A DNA stretch of 64,000 nt from Actinomadura montaniterrae (GTDB taxonomy: Bacteria; Actinomycetota; Actinomycetes; Streptosporangiales; Streptosporangiaceae). How positions within the stretch are numbered: the stretch's first letter is position 1; the number at the start of each line of letters is the position of its first letter. The notes under the pieces are model-generated. The model ran no database searches. It was not told the DNA's origin and saw only the letters and a list, made by a program, of their open reading frames with translations. Positions 44,601 to 52,526 of this stretch are shown piece after piece. The position numbers and the translations under genes are program-made. Location of the stretch: assembly GCF_008923365.1 (NCBI RefSeq), contig NZ_WBMR01000005.1:1-64000 (forward strand). The letters run 5' to 3'.

Positions 44601-46357
44601 CCCAGGACGAACACGTCGCCCACCCGCGACTCGTAGACCATCTCCTCGTCGAGCTCGCCTACCCGGGACGACTTCTCCCCGACGAGGAACACACCGAACA
44701 GGCCGCGGTCGGGGATGGTGCCGCCGCTGGTCACGGCGAGGCGCTGCGCGCCCGGCCGGTCGTGCAGGACGCCGGTGACGCGGTCCCAGACCAGGCGCGG
44801 GCGCAGCTCCCCGAACTCGTCGCTGGGATAGCGCCCGGCGAGCATGTCGAGGGTCGCCTCCAGCGCCGACCTCGGCAGCGTCGCGTACGGGGCGGCGCGC
44901 TTGACGAGGGACTCCAGGTCGTCGACGGTCCACTCGTCCATGGAGACCATCGCGACGATCTGCTGCGCGAGCACGTCGAGGGGGTTGCGCGGGTAGTGCA
45001 GCTCCTCGATCTCGCCGCCGCGCATCCGCTCGGCCACCACGGCCGTCTGGACGAGGTCGCCGCGGTACTTGGGGAAGATGACGCCCTTGGACACCGCGCC
45101 GACCTGGTGCCCGGCGCGGCCGACCCGCTGCAGGCCGCTCGCCACCGACGGCGGCGACTCCACCTGGACGACCAGGTCGACCGCGCCCATGTCGATGCCC
45201 AGCTCCAGGCTGGACGTGGCGACGACCGCCGGGAGGCGGCCCTCCTTGAGCGCGTTCTCGATCCCGGCCCGCTCCTCCTTGGAGACGGACCCGTGGTGCG
45301 CGCGCGCGATCTCCTGCGGCGCGCCCCGGGCCGAGCCCGCCTCGGCCATCAGCTCGGCGGGGGAGTGGTTCTCCGGGAGAGGCTCGCCCGTCACGCGCTC
45401 ATAGGCGAGCTCGTTGAGGCGGCCGCAGAGCCGTTCGGCCAGGCGCCGCGAGTTGGCGAACACCAGCGTCGAGCGGTGCGCCTGGATCAGGTCGAGGAGC
45501 CGGTCCTCCACGTGGGGCCAGATGCTGCGCTGCCGCGGGTCGGCCGTGCCGGACTCCGCGACGAACTGCCCCACCTCGCCCATGTCCTCGACGGGGACGA
45601 CGATGTCGAGGTCGAACACCTTGTCCGAGCCCGGCTGCACGACCGACGCGGGCCGCGTCCCGCCGAGGAACGCCGCGACCTCCTCCGGCGGGCGCACGGT
45701 CGCCGACAGGCCGATCCGCTGGGCGGGCCGCTCCAGCAGGGCGTCCAGCCGCTCCAGGGACAGCGCCAGGTGCGCGCCGCGCTTGGTGCCCGCGACGGCG
45801 TGCACCTCGTCGACGATCACCGTCTCGACGCCGCGCAGCGACTCGCGGGCGCGCGAGGTGAGGATCAGGAACAGCGACTCCGGCGTGGTGATCAGGATGT
45901 CGGGCGGCTTCACGGCGAGCCGGCGGCGCTCGTCGGCCGGGGTGTCGCCCGACCGCATCCCGACCCGGACGTCGGGTTCGGGCAGGCCGAGCCGGCGGGC
46001 GGCGTGCCGGATGCCGGTGAGCGGTGCGCGCAGGTTGCGCTCCACGTCCACGGCCAGGGCCTTCAGCGGTGAGACGTACAGGACGCGGCAGCGGCGCAGC
46101 GGATCGGGCTTCGCCGCGGCGTCGGGCTCCCCGGGGCCCGGCGAGCCCGTGCTCGGCCGGGCCGCGGTGAGGCGGTCCAGCGACCACAGGAACGCGGCCA
46201 GGGTCTTGCCGGACCCGGTCGGCGCCACGACCAGGGTGTTGTCGCCGCCGGCGATCGACTCCCACGCCCCCGCCTGCGCGGGGGTGGGCGCGGCGAACGC
46301 CCCGGTGAACCATTCGCGGGTCGCCGGGGAGAAGCGTTCGAGCACGTCACCGCCCAT
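41684..46357 (-). CDS. lhr: Lhr-type superfamily 2 ATP-dependent DNA helicase
   Basis: Lhr is a large 3'-to-5' helicase involved in DNA repair. At 1557 residues it has the full-length bacterial form. Motif I is VVAPTGSGKTLAAF (about residue 50), and motif II is VIVDEVHAVAGTKRG. Motifs V and VI follow (SLELGIDMGAVDLVVQ, QRVGRAGHQ). After the RecA domains come a winged helix, the Lhr-specific domain and a beta-barrel-rich C-terminal half (from about residue 850), the part that distinguishes full Lhr from Lhr-core. The start at 46357 follows from the motif position. In mycobacteria lhr is induced by DNA damage; no SOS box was found here. Confidence 0.94.
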   Translation of the reverse strand: MGGDVLERFSPATREWFTGAFAAPTPAQAGAWESIAGGDNTLVVAPTGSGKTLAAFLWSLDRLTAARPSTGSPGPGEPDAAAKPDPLRRCRVLYVSPLKALAVDVERNLRAPLTGIRHAARRLGLPEPDVRVGMRSGDTPADERRRLAVKPPDILITTPESLFLILTSRARESLRGVETVIVDEVHAVAGTKRGAHLALSLERLDALLERPAQRIGLSATVRPPEEVAAFLGGTRPASVVQPGSDKVFDLDIVVPVEDMGEVGQFVAESGTADPRQRSIWPHVEDRLLDLIQAHRSTLVFANSRRLAERLCGRLNELAYERVTGEPLPENHSPAELMAEAGSARGAPQEIARAHHGSVSKEERAGIENALKEGRLPAVVATSSLELGIDMGAVDLVVQVESPPSVASGLQRVGRAGHQVGAVSKGVIFPKYRGDLVQTAVVAERMRGGEIEELHYPRNPLDVLAQQIVAMVSMDEWTVDDLESLVKRAAPYATLPRSALEATLDMLAGRYPSDEFGELRPRLVWDRVTGVLHDRPGAQRLAVTSGGTIPDRGLFGVFLVGEKSSRVGELDEEMVYESRVGDVFVLGASSWRIEDITPDRVLVSPAPGQPGKLPFWHGDALGRPAELGRALGAFTRELAGLPAEEAHERVTSAGLDAWAAGNLVSYLGEQREATGHVPDDRTMVVERFRDELGDWRMVVHSPLGARVHAPWALAIAGRLRERYGVDAQAMHADDGIVIRIPDMDEPPSLDLAVFDADDIERIVVDELGGSALFAARFRECAARSLLLPRRRPDKRMPLWQQRQRAAQLLAVASKYPSFPITLETMRECLQDVFDVPGLVQLMRDMSGRKVRLVEVETPEPSPYARSLLFHYVGAFMYEGDSPLAERRAQALALDSALLAELLGQADLRELLDPDAVADIERELQRLAPDRRARDLEGVADLLRTLGPLTTTEVALRTTLAPDTAPDPDREPGPLDADAAAPDVLVHASRWLEELEATRRAIRVRVAGEERWAAIEDAARLRDALGAPLPVGVPEAFLEPVDDPLGDLVSRYARTHGPFRTGEVAVRFGLGAAVVAETLRRLAGAGRVVEGEFLPVEAVAGPLTSEWCDTGVLRTLRRRSLARLRAEVEPSPPESLGRFLPVWHGIAGGSRLRGIDALVQAIEQLQGAAVPASALESLVLPSRVAGYSPAMLDELTSAGEVVWAGQGGLPGGDGWVALYLADTAPLLMPEPAEITLTPAHQAVLDALDGGGALFFRTLSDRVNAQVTTSDADLATAVWDLVWAGHLTNDTLAPLRAALGSGRPTHRSRTTRRGRPVLPSRTGPPTVAGRWWPLPGRETTATLRSHALAEALLERYGIVIRGAVAAERTPGGFSAVYPVLRAFEESGRCRRGYFVEGLGAAQFALPGAVDRLRALRPAAAAPDDISALWETPRKPDVRALVLAAADPANPYGAALPWPGRDDEVASGHKPGRKAGALVVLVEGRLVLYVERGGKTLLTWDDDPDVLQPAVDALALAVREGALGKLTVERADGAAINDSPLAAALESAGFHPTPRGLRLRA

Positions 46358-46419
46358 GGCGCCATACTGCCTCGCGGGTCCGACAGAATGCGAAGGCGTG
46401 GCGCGCGTCACGTTGTAAG

Positions 46420-46429
46420 CAAGCGCTTG
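46420..46429. promoter_or_regulatory. Palindrome between lhr and the esterase gene
   Basis: CAAGCGCTTG is a perfect 10-bp palindrome with TAAG and TAT on its sides, in the 99-nt gap between two divergent genes. Size and symmetry suit a TetR-type operator; no matching repressor gene adjoins it. Confidence 0.35.
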
Positions 46430-46456
46430 TATGGGCATGGTCTACCGGTAGGACGC

Positions 46457-47764
46457 ATGCCGCCGAGAAGACTGCTGAGAGTCGCGATGCCCTACCTGCT
46501 GCTCGCCTTCGGGATCATCTTCGCCCTTCTGGCGGCCAACGCGCACGCCCCCAGGCGCAGCGCCCTCCTGCTGGTACCGAGCTTCTTCTCCGGCTGGCTC
46601 ACCATCGAGATGGCCCCGCACCTGCTCGTCACCGAGATCGCCGCGCTCGCCCTCACCGCCGCGTACGGCGGGCTGGACGGCTGGGCCGGCTGGGCGGGCC
46701 TCGTCCTCGGCGTCCTCGCCGCCGCCGGGACCGCCGCCATCATCCTGGCGTCCCGCCGCACCGTCGTCACGCTCCGGGAGAGCGGAGCCCCCCTCGACCT
46801 CGACCCGGACGGCGCACCGCGCTTCCCGCTGGCGCCCCTGTTCGTCCCGCCCCTGTGCCTGATCCCGCGCAAGGGCGTGAAGGTGCAGCGCAACGTCGTC
46901 TACCACCAGGACGGCCGGCTCCGCCTGAAGCTGGACGTCTACAGCCCGGCGAAGGACGGCCCCGCCGACGGGCTGCGGCCGGGGCTCATGCAGATCCACG
47001 GCGGCGCATGGGTCATCGGCGACAAGCGCGAACAAGGGCTGCCCCTGCTCAACCACATGGCAGTCCAGGGATGGGTCGGATTCAACGTCAACTACCGGCT
47101 CAGCCCGCGCGCCACCTGGCCGGAGCACCTGATCGACCTCAAGCGGTTCCTGGCCTGGTACAAGGAGCACGCCGAGGAGTACGGCGCCGACCCCGACTTC
47201 CTGTGCGTGACGGGCGGCTCCGCGGGCGGCCACCTCACCGCCATGGTCGCGCTCACGGCGAACGTGCCCGACTTCCAGCCCGGCTTCGAGGACGTGGACA
47301 CCACCGTCCAGGGCGCCGTCCCCTTCTACGGCGTCTACAACTTCGTGGACGCCGGCCCATGGCCCGTCCCCATGGGATCCACCCGGCTGGTGGAGAAGAT
47401 GGTCGTCAAACTGCCGTTCGAGGAGAACCGCGAGGCGTACGCAAAGGCGTCACCCGTCACCTACATCCGCAAGGACGCGCCGCCCTTCTTCGTCATCCAC
47501 GGAAGCCACGACTCGCTCATCCCCGTCCCGGAGGCGCGCCGCTTCGTCGAACGGCTGCGCGACGTCTCCGAGGCGCCCGTCATCTACGCCGAGATGAAGG
47601 GCGGGCAGCACGCCTTCGACGTCTTCCCCTCCTACCGGACGGCCCGCGTCGTCGAAGGCGTCGAACGCTACCTGACCGGCCTGCACCGCCAGTACCGCCA
47701 AGGGACCGGCCCCGCCGTCCCCGGCGAGGTCGCGCAGTCCTTGGACGGGCCGTCCGTCGGATAG
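46457..47764 (+). CDS. Membrane-anchored alpha/beta hydrolase (esterase, BD-FAE-like)
   Basis: The 435-residue protein begins with three or four membrane helices (about residues 10-105), then an alpha/beta hydrolase. The oxyanion loop MQIHGGAWVIGDKR and the nucleophile elbow CVTGGSAGGHLT (Ser about residue 255) are clear. The acid Asp is in HGSHDSLIPV, and the His in KGGQHAFD. This matches the HGG-containing esterase class. The ATG at 46457 is preceded by GTAGGA; an in-frame ATG at 46487 is a shorter option. The substrate is unknown, and the membrane part suggests lipid esters. Confidence 0.85.
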   Translation: MPPRRLLRVAMPYLLLAFGIIFALLAANAHAPRRSALLLVPSFFSGWLTIEMAPHLLVTEIAALALTAAYGGLDGWAGWAGLVLGVLAAAGTAAIILASRRTVVTLRESGAPLDLDPDGAPRFPLAPLFVPPLCLIPRKGVKVQRNVVYHQDGRLRLKLDVYSPAKDGPADGLRPGLMQIHGGAWVIGDKREQGLPLLNHMAVQGWVGFNVNYRLSPRATWPEHLIDLKRFLAWYKEHAEEYGADPDFLCVTGGSAGGHLTAMVALTANVPDFQPGFEDVDTTVQGAVPFYGVYNFVDAGPWPVPMGSTRLVEKMVVKLPFEENREAYAKASPVTYIRKDAPPFFVIHGSHDSLIPVPEARRFVERLRDVSEAPVIYAEMKGGQHAFDVFPSYRTARVVEGVERYLTGLHRQYRQGTGPAVPGEVAQSLDGPSVG

Positions 47765-47773
47765 CGTGGACGC

Positions 47774-47968
47774 GTGCGCCTAACAGTCTTCTGGGACCGG
47801 ATGAACCAGCAATTCGGCGAGGCCTACGCCCAGAGCGTGGCCAAGGACTACGTCATGGCCGAACTGGGCGGGCGCACCATCGAGCAGGCCCTCGCGGACG
47901 GCGAGCCCGCCAAGCAGGTCTGGCAGGCCGTCGTCGCCACCTTCGACGTCCCCTCCAGGCTCCAGTAG
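47774..47968 (+). CDS. DUF3046 protein
   Basis: The 64-residue protein starts MRLTVFWDRMNQQFGEAY and contains VMAELGGRTIEQALADGEPAKQV, in pieces VMAELGGRTIEQALADGEP and onward, the DUF3046 pattern. DUF3046 genes lie beside recA in very many actinobacteria, and here recA is 2.8 kb away. The function is unknown. The start is a GTG, 9 nt after the esterase stop codon. Confidence 0.9.
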   Translation: MRLTVFWDRMNQQFGEAYAQSVAKDYVMAELGGRTIEQALADGEPAKQVWQAVVATFDVPSRLQ

Positions 47969-48001
47969 CACCGCCGCTTCATCGCGCTACAGTTCACCGC
48001 G

Positions 48002-49159
48002 CTACAGCGCGATGCGGTGCGGGACGAACGACGACGTGTCATCGGTGATGAGCCCCGACGTCTCGCGGATGCCCACGCCCGCCGGCTCGTCCTCGATCAC
48101 CCACGCGCCGAGCACCGGATGCTCGCCGTCGAACTCCGGCAGCGCGCAGAACTCCTGGAAGACGAAGCCCTCCGCGCCGTAGTCGCCCTGGGTCCGCTGC
48201 TCGCTGCCGTCCGGCGCGACGATCCGCATGCTCGCGCCCTCCCGGCCCAGGAGCGGCTTCTGCACGTAGGAGGTCAGGCCCGACGGCGTGTTCAGATACG
48301 TCGGCAGCAGGTTGGGATGCCCCGGGAACAGCTCCCACAGCAGCACGAGCAGCGCCTTGTTCGACAGGACCATCTTCCAGATCGGCTCTATCCAGGACGT
48401 CGGAGCACCCGGGATCTCCCGCCCGAACGGCTCCGCCACGATCCATTCCCACGGGTAGAGCTTGCAGAGCGTGCGGATCTCCTGCTCGTCCATGTCGACG
48501 AACCGGCGCCGCACCGGATCCCAGCCGATGTCCTCCATCGCGATCGCCACGCCCGGCAGGCCCGCCTCCTCGGCAGTCTCCTGCATGTAGGCGATCGTCA
48601 TGACCTCCTCGCCGGTCTCGTCGTCCGTCGTCCATGCGAAGTGCGCCGGCCCGCCGCCGAGACGCGGCACGAGGTCCTTCCACCGGGCGACCATCCGCTC
48701 GTGGATGGAGTTCCACTGGTCGTCGTTCGGATACACGTCCTGCAGCCAGTACCACTGCACTACCGAACTCTCGACGAGCGCGGTCGGCGTATCGGCGTTG
48801 TACTCCAGCAGCTTGGCGGGACCATGGCCGTCGTAACGCAGGTCGAACCGCCCGTACAGGTGCGGGTCGCGCCGCCGCCACGACTCCTCGATGAGGGGCG
48901 CCACCCAGTCGGGTATGCCGAGCACGTGGTACCGGCCCGTGCTGACGACGTGCTCCACCACCTGCAGGCACATCCCGTGCAGCTCCTCGACGACCGCCTC
49001 GAGCGCCAGCACCTCGTCTATGTCGAAGACGTAGTGCACGGACTCGTCCCAGTAGGGGCGCGTCAGATGCTCGGGGTGCGCGGTCCGGTGGAACGCCAGC
49101 CCGTGCGCCTCGACCTTCTCGGCCCAGCCGTCCCTCGGCGTCGAACGCGTCCGGCGCAC
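48002..49159 (-). CDS. Glutathionylspermidine-synthase-like ATP-grasp ligase (YgiC/YjfC type)
   Basis: A 385-residue ATP-grasp enzyme of the preATP-grasp family. It shows HYVFDIDEVLALEAVVE, FDLRYDGHGPAKLLEYNADTP (the conserved Arg and Asn of the substrate pocket), EPIWKMVLSNKALLVLLWEL, the Mg/ATP loop VQKPLLGREGASMRI and the end LGAWVIEDEPAGVGIRET, each a hallmark of the family. The bifunctional E. coli enzyme joins glutathione and spermidine, but these actinobacteria make mycothiol, so the substrate must differ. Only 2 nt separate its GTG from the stop of the lipoprotein gene upstream, so the two are co-translated. I infer that the lipoprotein is its substrate or partner. Confidence 0.88.
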   Translation of the reverse strand: MRRTRSTPRDGWAEKVEAHGLAFHRTAHPEHLTRPYWDESVHYVFDIDEVLALEAVVEELHGMCLQVVEHVVSTGRYHVLGIPDWVAPLIEESWRRRDPHLYGRFDLRYDGHGPAKLLEYNADTPTALVESSVVQWYWLQDVYPNDDQWNSIHERMVARWKDLVPRLGGGPAHFAWTTDDETGEEVMTIAYMQETAEEAGLPGVAIAMEDIGWDPVRRRFVDMDEQEIRTLCKLYPWEWIVAEPFGREIPGAPTSWIEPIWKMVLSNKALLVLLWELFPGHPNLLPTYLNTPSGLTSYVQKPLLGREGASMRIVAPDGSEQRTQGDYGAEGFVFQEFCALPEFDGEHPVLGAWVIEDEPAGVGIRETSGLITDDTSSFVPHRIAL

Positions 49160-49161
49160 GG

Positions 49162-49542
49162 TCAGCCCCCGCTCTTGCCGCTGCCGCCGAAGCCGCCCCG
49201 GCTCAGCGTCTTCCCGCTCCCGGACTTGATCTTCCCGTCGCTCGGCCGGTACTGGCTGCCGCCCGAGACGAAACCGTTCGATCCCCGCTTGCCGCCGTAG
49301 TACCAGAAGTACCGGTTGTAGGAGCCGGTGCTTCCGTTGTCGATGTCGTCGACATCGCAGTAGCTGTCGGAGACCACCTTGTAGCCGCCCTTGCCCGACG
49401 GCGCGTTGCGGTCGACGCACCGCGCCGTGGTGGAGCTGGAACCGCAGGCGACCAGGGTCAGCGACAGGGCGCTCACCATCCCTACCTTGACGCTGCGGGA
49501 ACTGAGCCGGCGACCGGGCTCCTGAGGAGGCAAGGCGAACAC
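49162..49542 (-). CDS. Small lipoprotein with a C-terminal RGGFG motif (YgiB-like)
   Basis: The protein has a basic N-region (GRRLSSRS), a hydrophobic stretch and the lipobox LVAC at about residues 30-33, so it should be tethered outside the membrane. The mature part has three Cys, an aromatic stretch (NRYFWYYGGKRG) and a Gly/Ser/Lys-rich tail TLSRGGFGGSGKSGG. RGGFG is encoded at 49200-49186. As I recall, E. coli YgiB (DUF1190), encoded beside the same ligase type, also ends with RGGFG. The GTG at 49542 is chosen to give a proper signal peptide; the ATG at 49479 would leave it without a charged start. Confidence 0.7.
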   Translation of the reverse strand: MFALPPQEPGRRLSSRSVKVGMVSALSLTLVACGSSSTTARCVDRNAPSGKGGYKVVSDSYCDVDDIDNGSTGSYNRYFWYYGGKRGSNGFVSGGSQYRPSDGKIKSGSGKTLSRGGFGGSGKSGG

Positions 49543-49664
49543 GTCCTTCGCAAGGGGGCTGAACAGCGGCCACAGCCTAGGGGCGGCCCAACATGGGACG
49601 GAAGAGGGCATATGCCGGTTCCGTCACGCCTCGGGCACATGCCGTGCGGAGCCCCGGCCGTACG

Positions 49665-50534
49665 TCAGTCCGGGACGGGCAGGTGCGCGTACAGGTCCAT
49701 CGCGTCCACCGACGCGGGCAGGTCGCTGACCTGGCCGTCGCCGACCTCCACCACCCGCCACTCGCCGTCGGTGCGGCGCGCCAGATCGGTCGTGATGAAG
49801 CGGCAGCCCAGCGCCCGGACCGCGTGCGCGACCGCGTCCAGCTCCGGATCGGGCTCCACGCCCGGCGTGTCCGGATGCGGCCCCACCAGGGCGGGCTCCC
49901 CGTCCACCCACCACACGCGCGCCTCGCCCTCGCCGTCATAGGACTCGAACTCGCGCACCACCAGGCCGCCCGCCAGGTACTCGTCCTGCAGGGCGATCAT
50001 CTTGGCGGCGATGTCGCGCAGCTGCGCGAGGTTCTTCACGTCCGGGACGAAGCACGCCTCGTCCCACTCGTGCTTGCGCGACTTCACGTAGTCCTTGACC
50101 ACACCGGGGCCGGGCCGCAGCGGCCGGACGAGCTCGGCGAGCGCGTTCAGGTCCCCCGGATCCTGCCCGGGGGAGAGGGGGCGCCACACGCTCTGCGGTG
50201 TCAGCCCCGCGAACGTGTCGTGCCAGCCGGGCAGCTCGTGCGCGCGCGTGTAGTCGTCGGGATGCGTCAGCAGCACCGTCCCGCGCCGCTTCAGGACACC
50301 GGCCATCGCGGCGTACTCCGGGCCGGTGACCATCCAGCCGCGATACCAGACGGGACCCAGGTCCGCCGGCACCGCGCGCACCGCGGCCTCCACGTCCCCG
50401 CGCCGCAGCGCGTCGTGGTCCAGCAGCGCCGTCTCGCCGTAGTGGTCCCGCACGGCCGCGGCCTCGCGTGCATAGTGGGGGTCAACGCGCCGGGGGTGGA
50501 TCGGATCGACGCAGAAGAGGACGGTCAGCGTCAT
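49665..50534 (-). CDS. ATP-grasp domain protein (DUF4343-like)
   Basis: A 289-residue protein that begins TLTVLFCVDPIHPRRVD. GPVWYRGWMVTGPEYAAM lies at the preATP-grasp part. VVKDYVKSRKHEWDEACFVPD (broken: VKDYVKSRKHEW) supplies the ATP-binding Lys. Later come LVVREFESYDGEGEARVWW and RFITTDLARRTDGEWRVVEV, with GDGQVSDLP closing the metal site. It thus can make an acyl phosphate for ligation to an amine or thiol. It reads leftward toward the lipoprotein and ligase genes, 122 nt away, and may share their promoter region, which it divides from recA. Confidence 0.82.
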   Translation of the reverse strand: MTLTVLFCVDPIHPRRVDPHYAREAAAVRDHYGETALLDHDALRRGDVEAAVRAVPADLGPVWYRGWMVTGPEYAAMAGVLKRRGTVLLTHPDDYTRAHELPGWHDTFAGLTPQSVWRPLSPGQDPGDLNALAELVRPLRPGPGVVKDYVKSRKHEWDEACFVPDVKNLAQLRDIAAKMIALQDEYLAGGLVVREFESYDGEGEARVWWVDGEPALVGPHPDTPGVEPDPELDAVAHAVRALGCRFITTDLARRTDGEWRVVEVGDGQVSDLPASVDAMDLYAHLPVPD

Positions 50535-50626
50535 GATGGAACCCTCCGTTGACGGCGCCAGCGTACGGGGTCCGGACCAAGGCGCGCACGGTGATTCCCA
50601 CCCGAATCGGCACACCGGGCGATGAT

Positions 50627-50640
50627 CGAACGAGTGTTCG
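50627..50640. promoter_or_regulatory. SOS box (LexA site) upstream of recA
   Basis: CGAACGAGTGTTCG matches the actinobacterial/Bacillus LexA consensus (CGAAC-N4-GTTCG) exactly. It lies 138 nt before the recA ATG in the gap shared with the divergent ATP-grasp gene, so LexA should repress recA. Confidence 0.9.
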
Positions 50641-50778
50641 GTAAGCTGGCCCCGGCCGGTGTCGTCGTCCACAACCGCGCCCGCATCTCGAAAGTGTCGG
50701 TGGCCCGCCGTAACGTCGCCCTCGACATCGCAACCAGCGGCCGAGAGCCGACAAGTCACAACGCGAAGGACATCTCAC

Positions 50779-51921
50779 ATGGCAGCGAACGACCGGGAGA
50801 AGGCTCTCGAGACCGCACTCGCCCAGATCGAGCGGCAGTTCGGCAAGGGCTCCGTCATGCGGATGGGCGAGGAGGCGCGGGCACCGGTCGAGGTGATCCC
50901 GACCGGCGCGATCTCCCTCGACATCGCGCTCGGCATCGGCGGCCTGCCCCGCGGCCGGGTCGTCGAGGTGTACGGCCCCGAGGGCTCCGGCAAGACCTCC
51001 ATCGCCCTGCACGCCGTCGCCAGCGTGCAGAAGAAGGGCGGCATCGCCGCGTTCGTCGACGCCGAGCACGCCCTCGACCCCGAGTACGCCAGCAAGCTCG
51101 GCGTCGACATCGACGCCCTGCTCGTCTCCCAGCCCGACACCGGCGAGCAGGCCCTGGAGATCACCGACATGCTGATCCGCTCCGGCGCGATCGACATCGT
51201 CGTCATCGACTCCGTCGCCGCGCTCGTCCCCCGCGCCGAGATCGAGGGCGAGATGGGCGACAGCCACGTCGGCCTGCAGGCCCGCCTCATGTCGCAGGCG
51301 CTGCGCAAGCTCACCGGCGCCATCAACCAGACCAAGACCACCGCCATCTTCATCAACCAGCTGCGCGAGAAGGTCGGCGTCATGTTCGGCTCGCCGGAGA
51401 CCACCACCGGCGGCCGCGCGCTGAAGTTCTACGCCTCCGTCCGGCTGGACGTCCGCCGCATCGAGACCCTCAAGGACGGCACCGAGGCCGTCGGCAACCG
51501 CGTCCGCGTCAAGGTCGTCAAGAACAAGATGGCCCCGCCGTTCCGGGTCGCCGACTTCGACCTGCTCTACGGCCAGGGCATCAGCCGCGAGGGCGGCCTC
51601 ATCGACCTCGGCGTGGAGCACGGCTTCGTCCGCAAGTCCGGCGCCTGGTACACCTACGACGGCGACCAGCTCGGCCAGGGCAAGGAGAACGCCCGCAACT
51701 TCCTCAAGGCCAACCCCGACATGGCCGACGGCATCGAGAAGAAGATCAAGGAGAAGCTCGGTATCGGGCCGAAGGTCGACAAGGAGGCCGAGCCGGCCGC
51801 CGTGCCGGTCGACGGCGCCGCCGACCCCGCCCCGGCCCCCGTCGCCGCCCCGGCCCCCGCCACCGGCCGGGCCACCGCGGCGAAGAAGGCCAAGGCGGGC
51901 AAGGCCACGGGTGATTCCTGA
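50779..51921 (+). CDS. recA: Recombinase RecA
   Basis: RecA forms filaments on single-stranded DNA, drives homologous pairing, and triggers LexA self-cleavage. Walker A is GPEGSGKTS (about residues 66-74). The MAW motif reads [11 protein letters not shown], loop L1 [10 protein letters not shown], and loop L2 [18 protein letters not shown]. The 380 residues include a C-terminal tail rich in Ala, Pro and Lys ([19 protein letters not shown] and onward), longer than in E. coli and like the Streptomyces form. The ATG at 50779 starts the conserved N-terminus [14 protein letters not shown]. recX follows only after a 605-nt gap containing repeats. Confidence 0.98.
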   Translation: MAANDREKALETALAQIERQFGKGSVMRMGEEARAPVEVIPTGAISLDIALGIGGLPRGRVVEVYGPEGSGKTSIALHAVASVQKKGGIAAFVDAEHALDPEYASKLGVDIDALLVSQPDTGEQALEITDMLIRSGAIDIVVIDSVAALVPRAEIEGEMGDSHVGLQARLMSQALRKLTGAINQTKTTAIFINQLREKVGVMFGSPETTTGGRALKFYASVRLDVRRIETLKDGTEAVGNRVRVKVVKNKMAPPFRVADFDLLYGQGISREGGLIDLGVEHGFVRKSGAWYTYDGDQLGQGKENARNFLKANPDMADGIEKKIKEKLGIGPKVDKEAEPAAVPVDGAADPAPAPVAAPAPATGRATAAKKAKAGKATGDS

Positions 51922-52057
51922 CGGCGAATCCCCCGTTCCGGGTGACTCCTGACGAAGAGTGAGCGATGATCTCGTATGCAGGGCGGCGGCGCCCCACCGC
52001 GCACCGGCACGCCGATGCGCGGACCTTCCCCGACGGCGCCGTCGCTCTAGTTTTCTT

Positions 52058-52222
52058 GTATTGCCCTTGGCGGTCGGGCCTTGGGGGCCCTCCCTTCGGC
52101 GGGCAATACGTGCGATCGCTGCATCGCTCCGACTCGCCCAGGGGGCTCGCTGCGCGATCAAGTTCTCGCAAGCTCGAACTTGGCTTCGCTCGCGATCGCG
52201 ACGGTCGGGGTCGTCGCGTGGC
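52058..52222. repeat. Structured intergenic repeat, copy A2 (between recA and recX)
   Basis: A2 is colinear with A1 except for a 2-nt difference. H1 pairs GTATTGCCC (52058-52066) with GGGCAATAC (52101-52109), with an inner hairpin at 52076-52090. H2 is GCCC-AGG-GGGC (52136-52146), one pair shorter than in A1. H3 is identical to A1. The block 52146-52222 matches 32358-32434 at all 77 positions. It lies 137 nt after recA, in a gap where related genomes have recX at once. Confidence 0.85.
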
Positions 52223-52383
52223 CGGGCACAAACATGCGCGTCCGTTGCGGTCCGCGGTCCTCGCTCGATCGTGAGTGCGCTGCTTCGCGGTGGCGTGTTG
52301 CGGGCGGGGCAGGTCGGCGCGTGGCTGGGCACGAACCTGCGTGTCCGTTGCGGTCCCTGATCCCTGCTCGGTCGTGAATGCGC
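52216..52383. repeat. Direct 65-nt repeats B1 and B2 after copy A2
   Basis: B1 (52216-52280) and B2 (52319-52383) both start GCGTGGC and end TGCGC, and share GTCCGTTGCGGTCC in the middle. By eye 54 of 65 positions match. A degraded third unit begins near 52398 (GCATGGCCAGC). B1 overlaps the end of A2, so A and B seem to form one composite element. A1 keeps only the first bases of B. Confidence 0.7.
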
Positions 52384-52526
52384 CAGTCGAGTTCGGCGCA
52401 TGGCCAGCTATGAACCACGGCGTCGGTCGCGGTGGCTGATTCTTGCTCGCTTGCGGGCGGGGTGCGGGGGCGGGTGTGGGCTTGCCTTGGGCACGGCGGC
52501 TTGGCTGGATGCGGGAGGTGAGGGGT

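Noticed and set aside
41717..46072. Plus-strand open frame of 1451 codons inside lhr
   Set aside because: It is antisense to the full-length Lhr helicase, has only Arg/Gly/Ala-rich composition and no motif.
51959..52377. Open frames between recA and recX
   Set aside because: They lie within repeats A2 and B1/B2, without a ribosome-binding site or domain.
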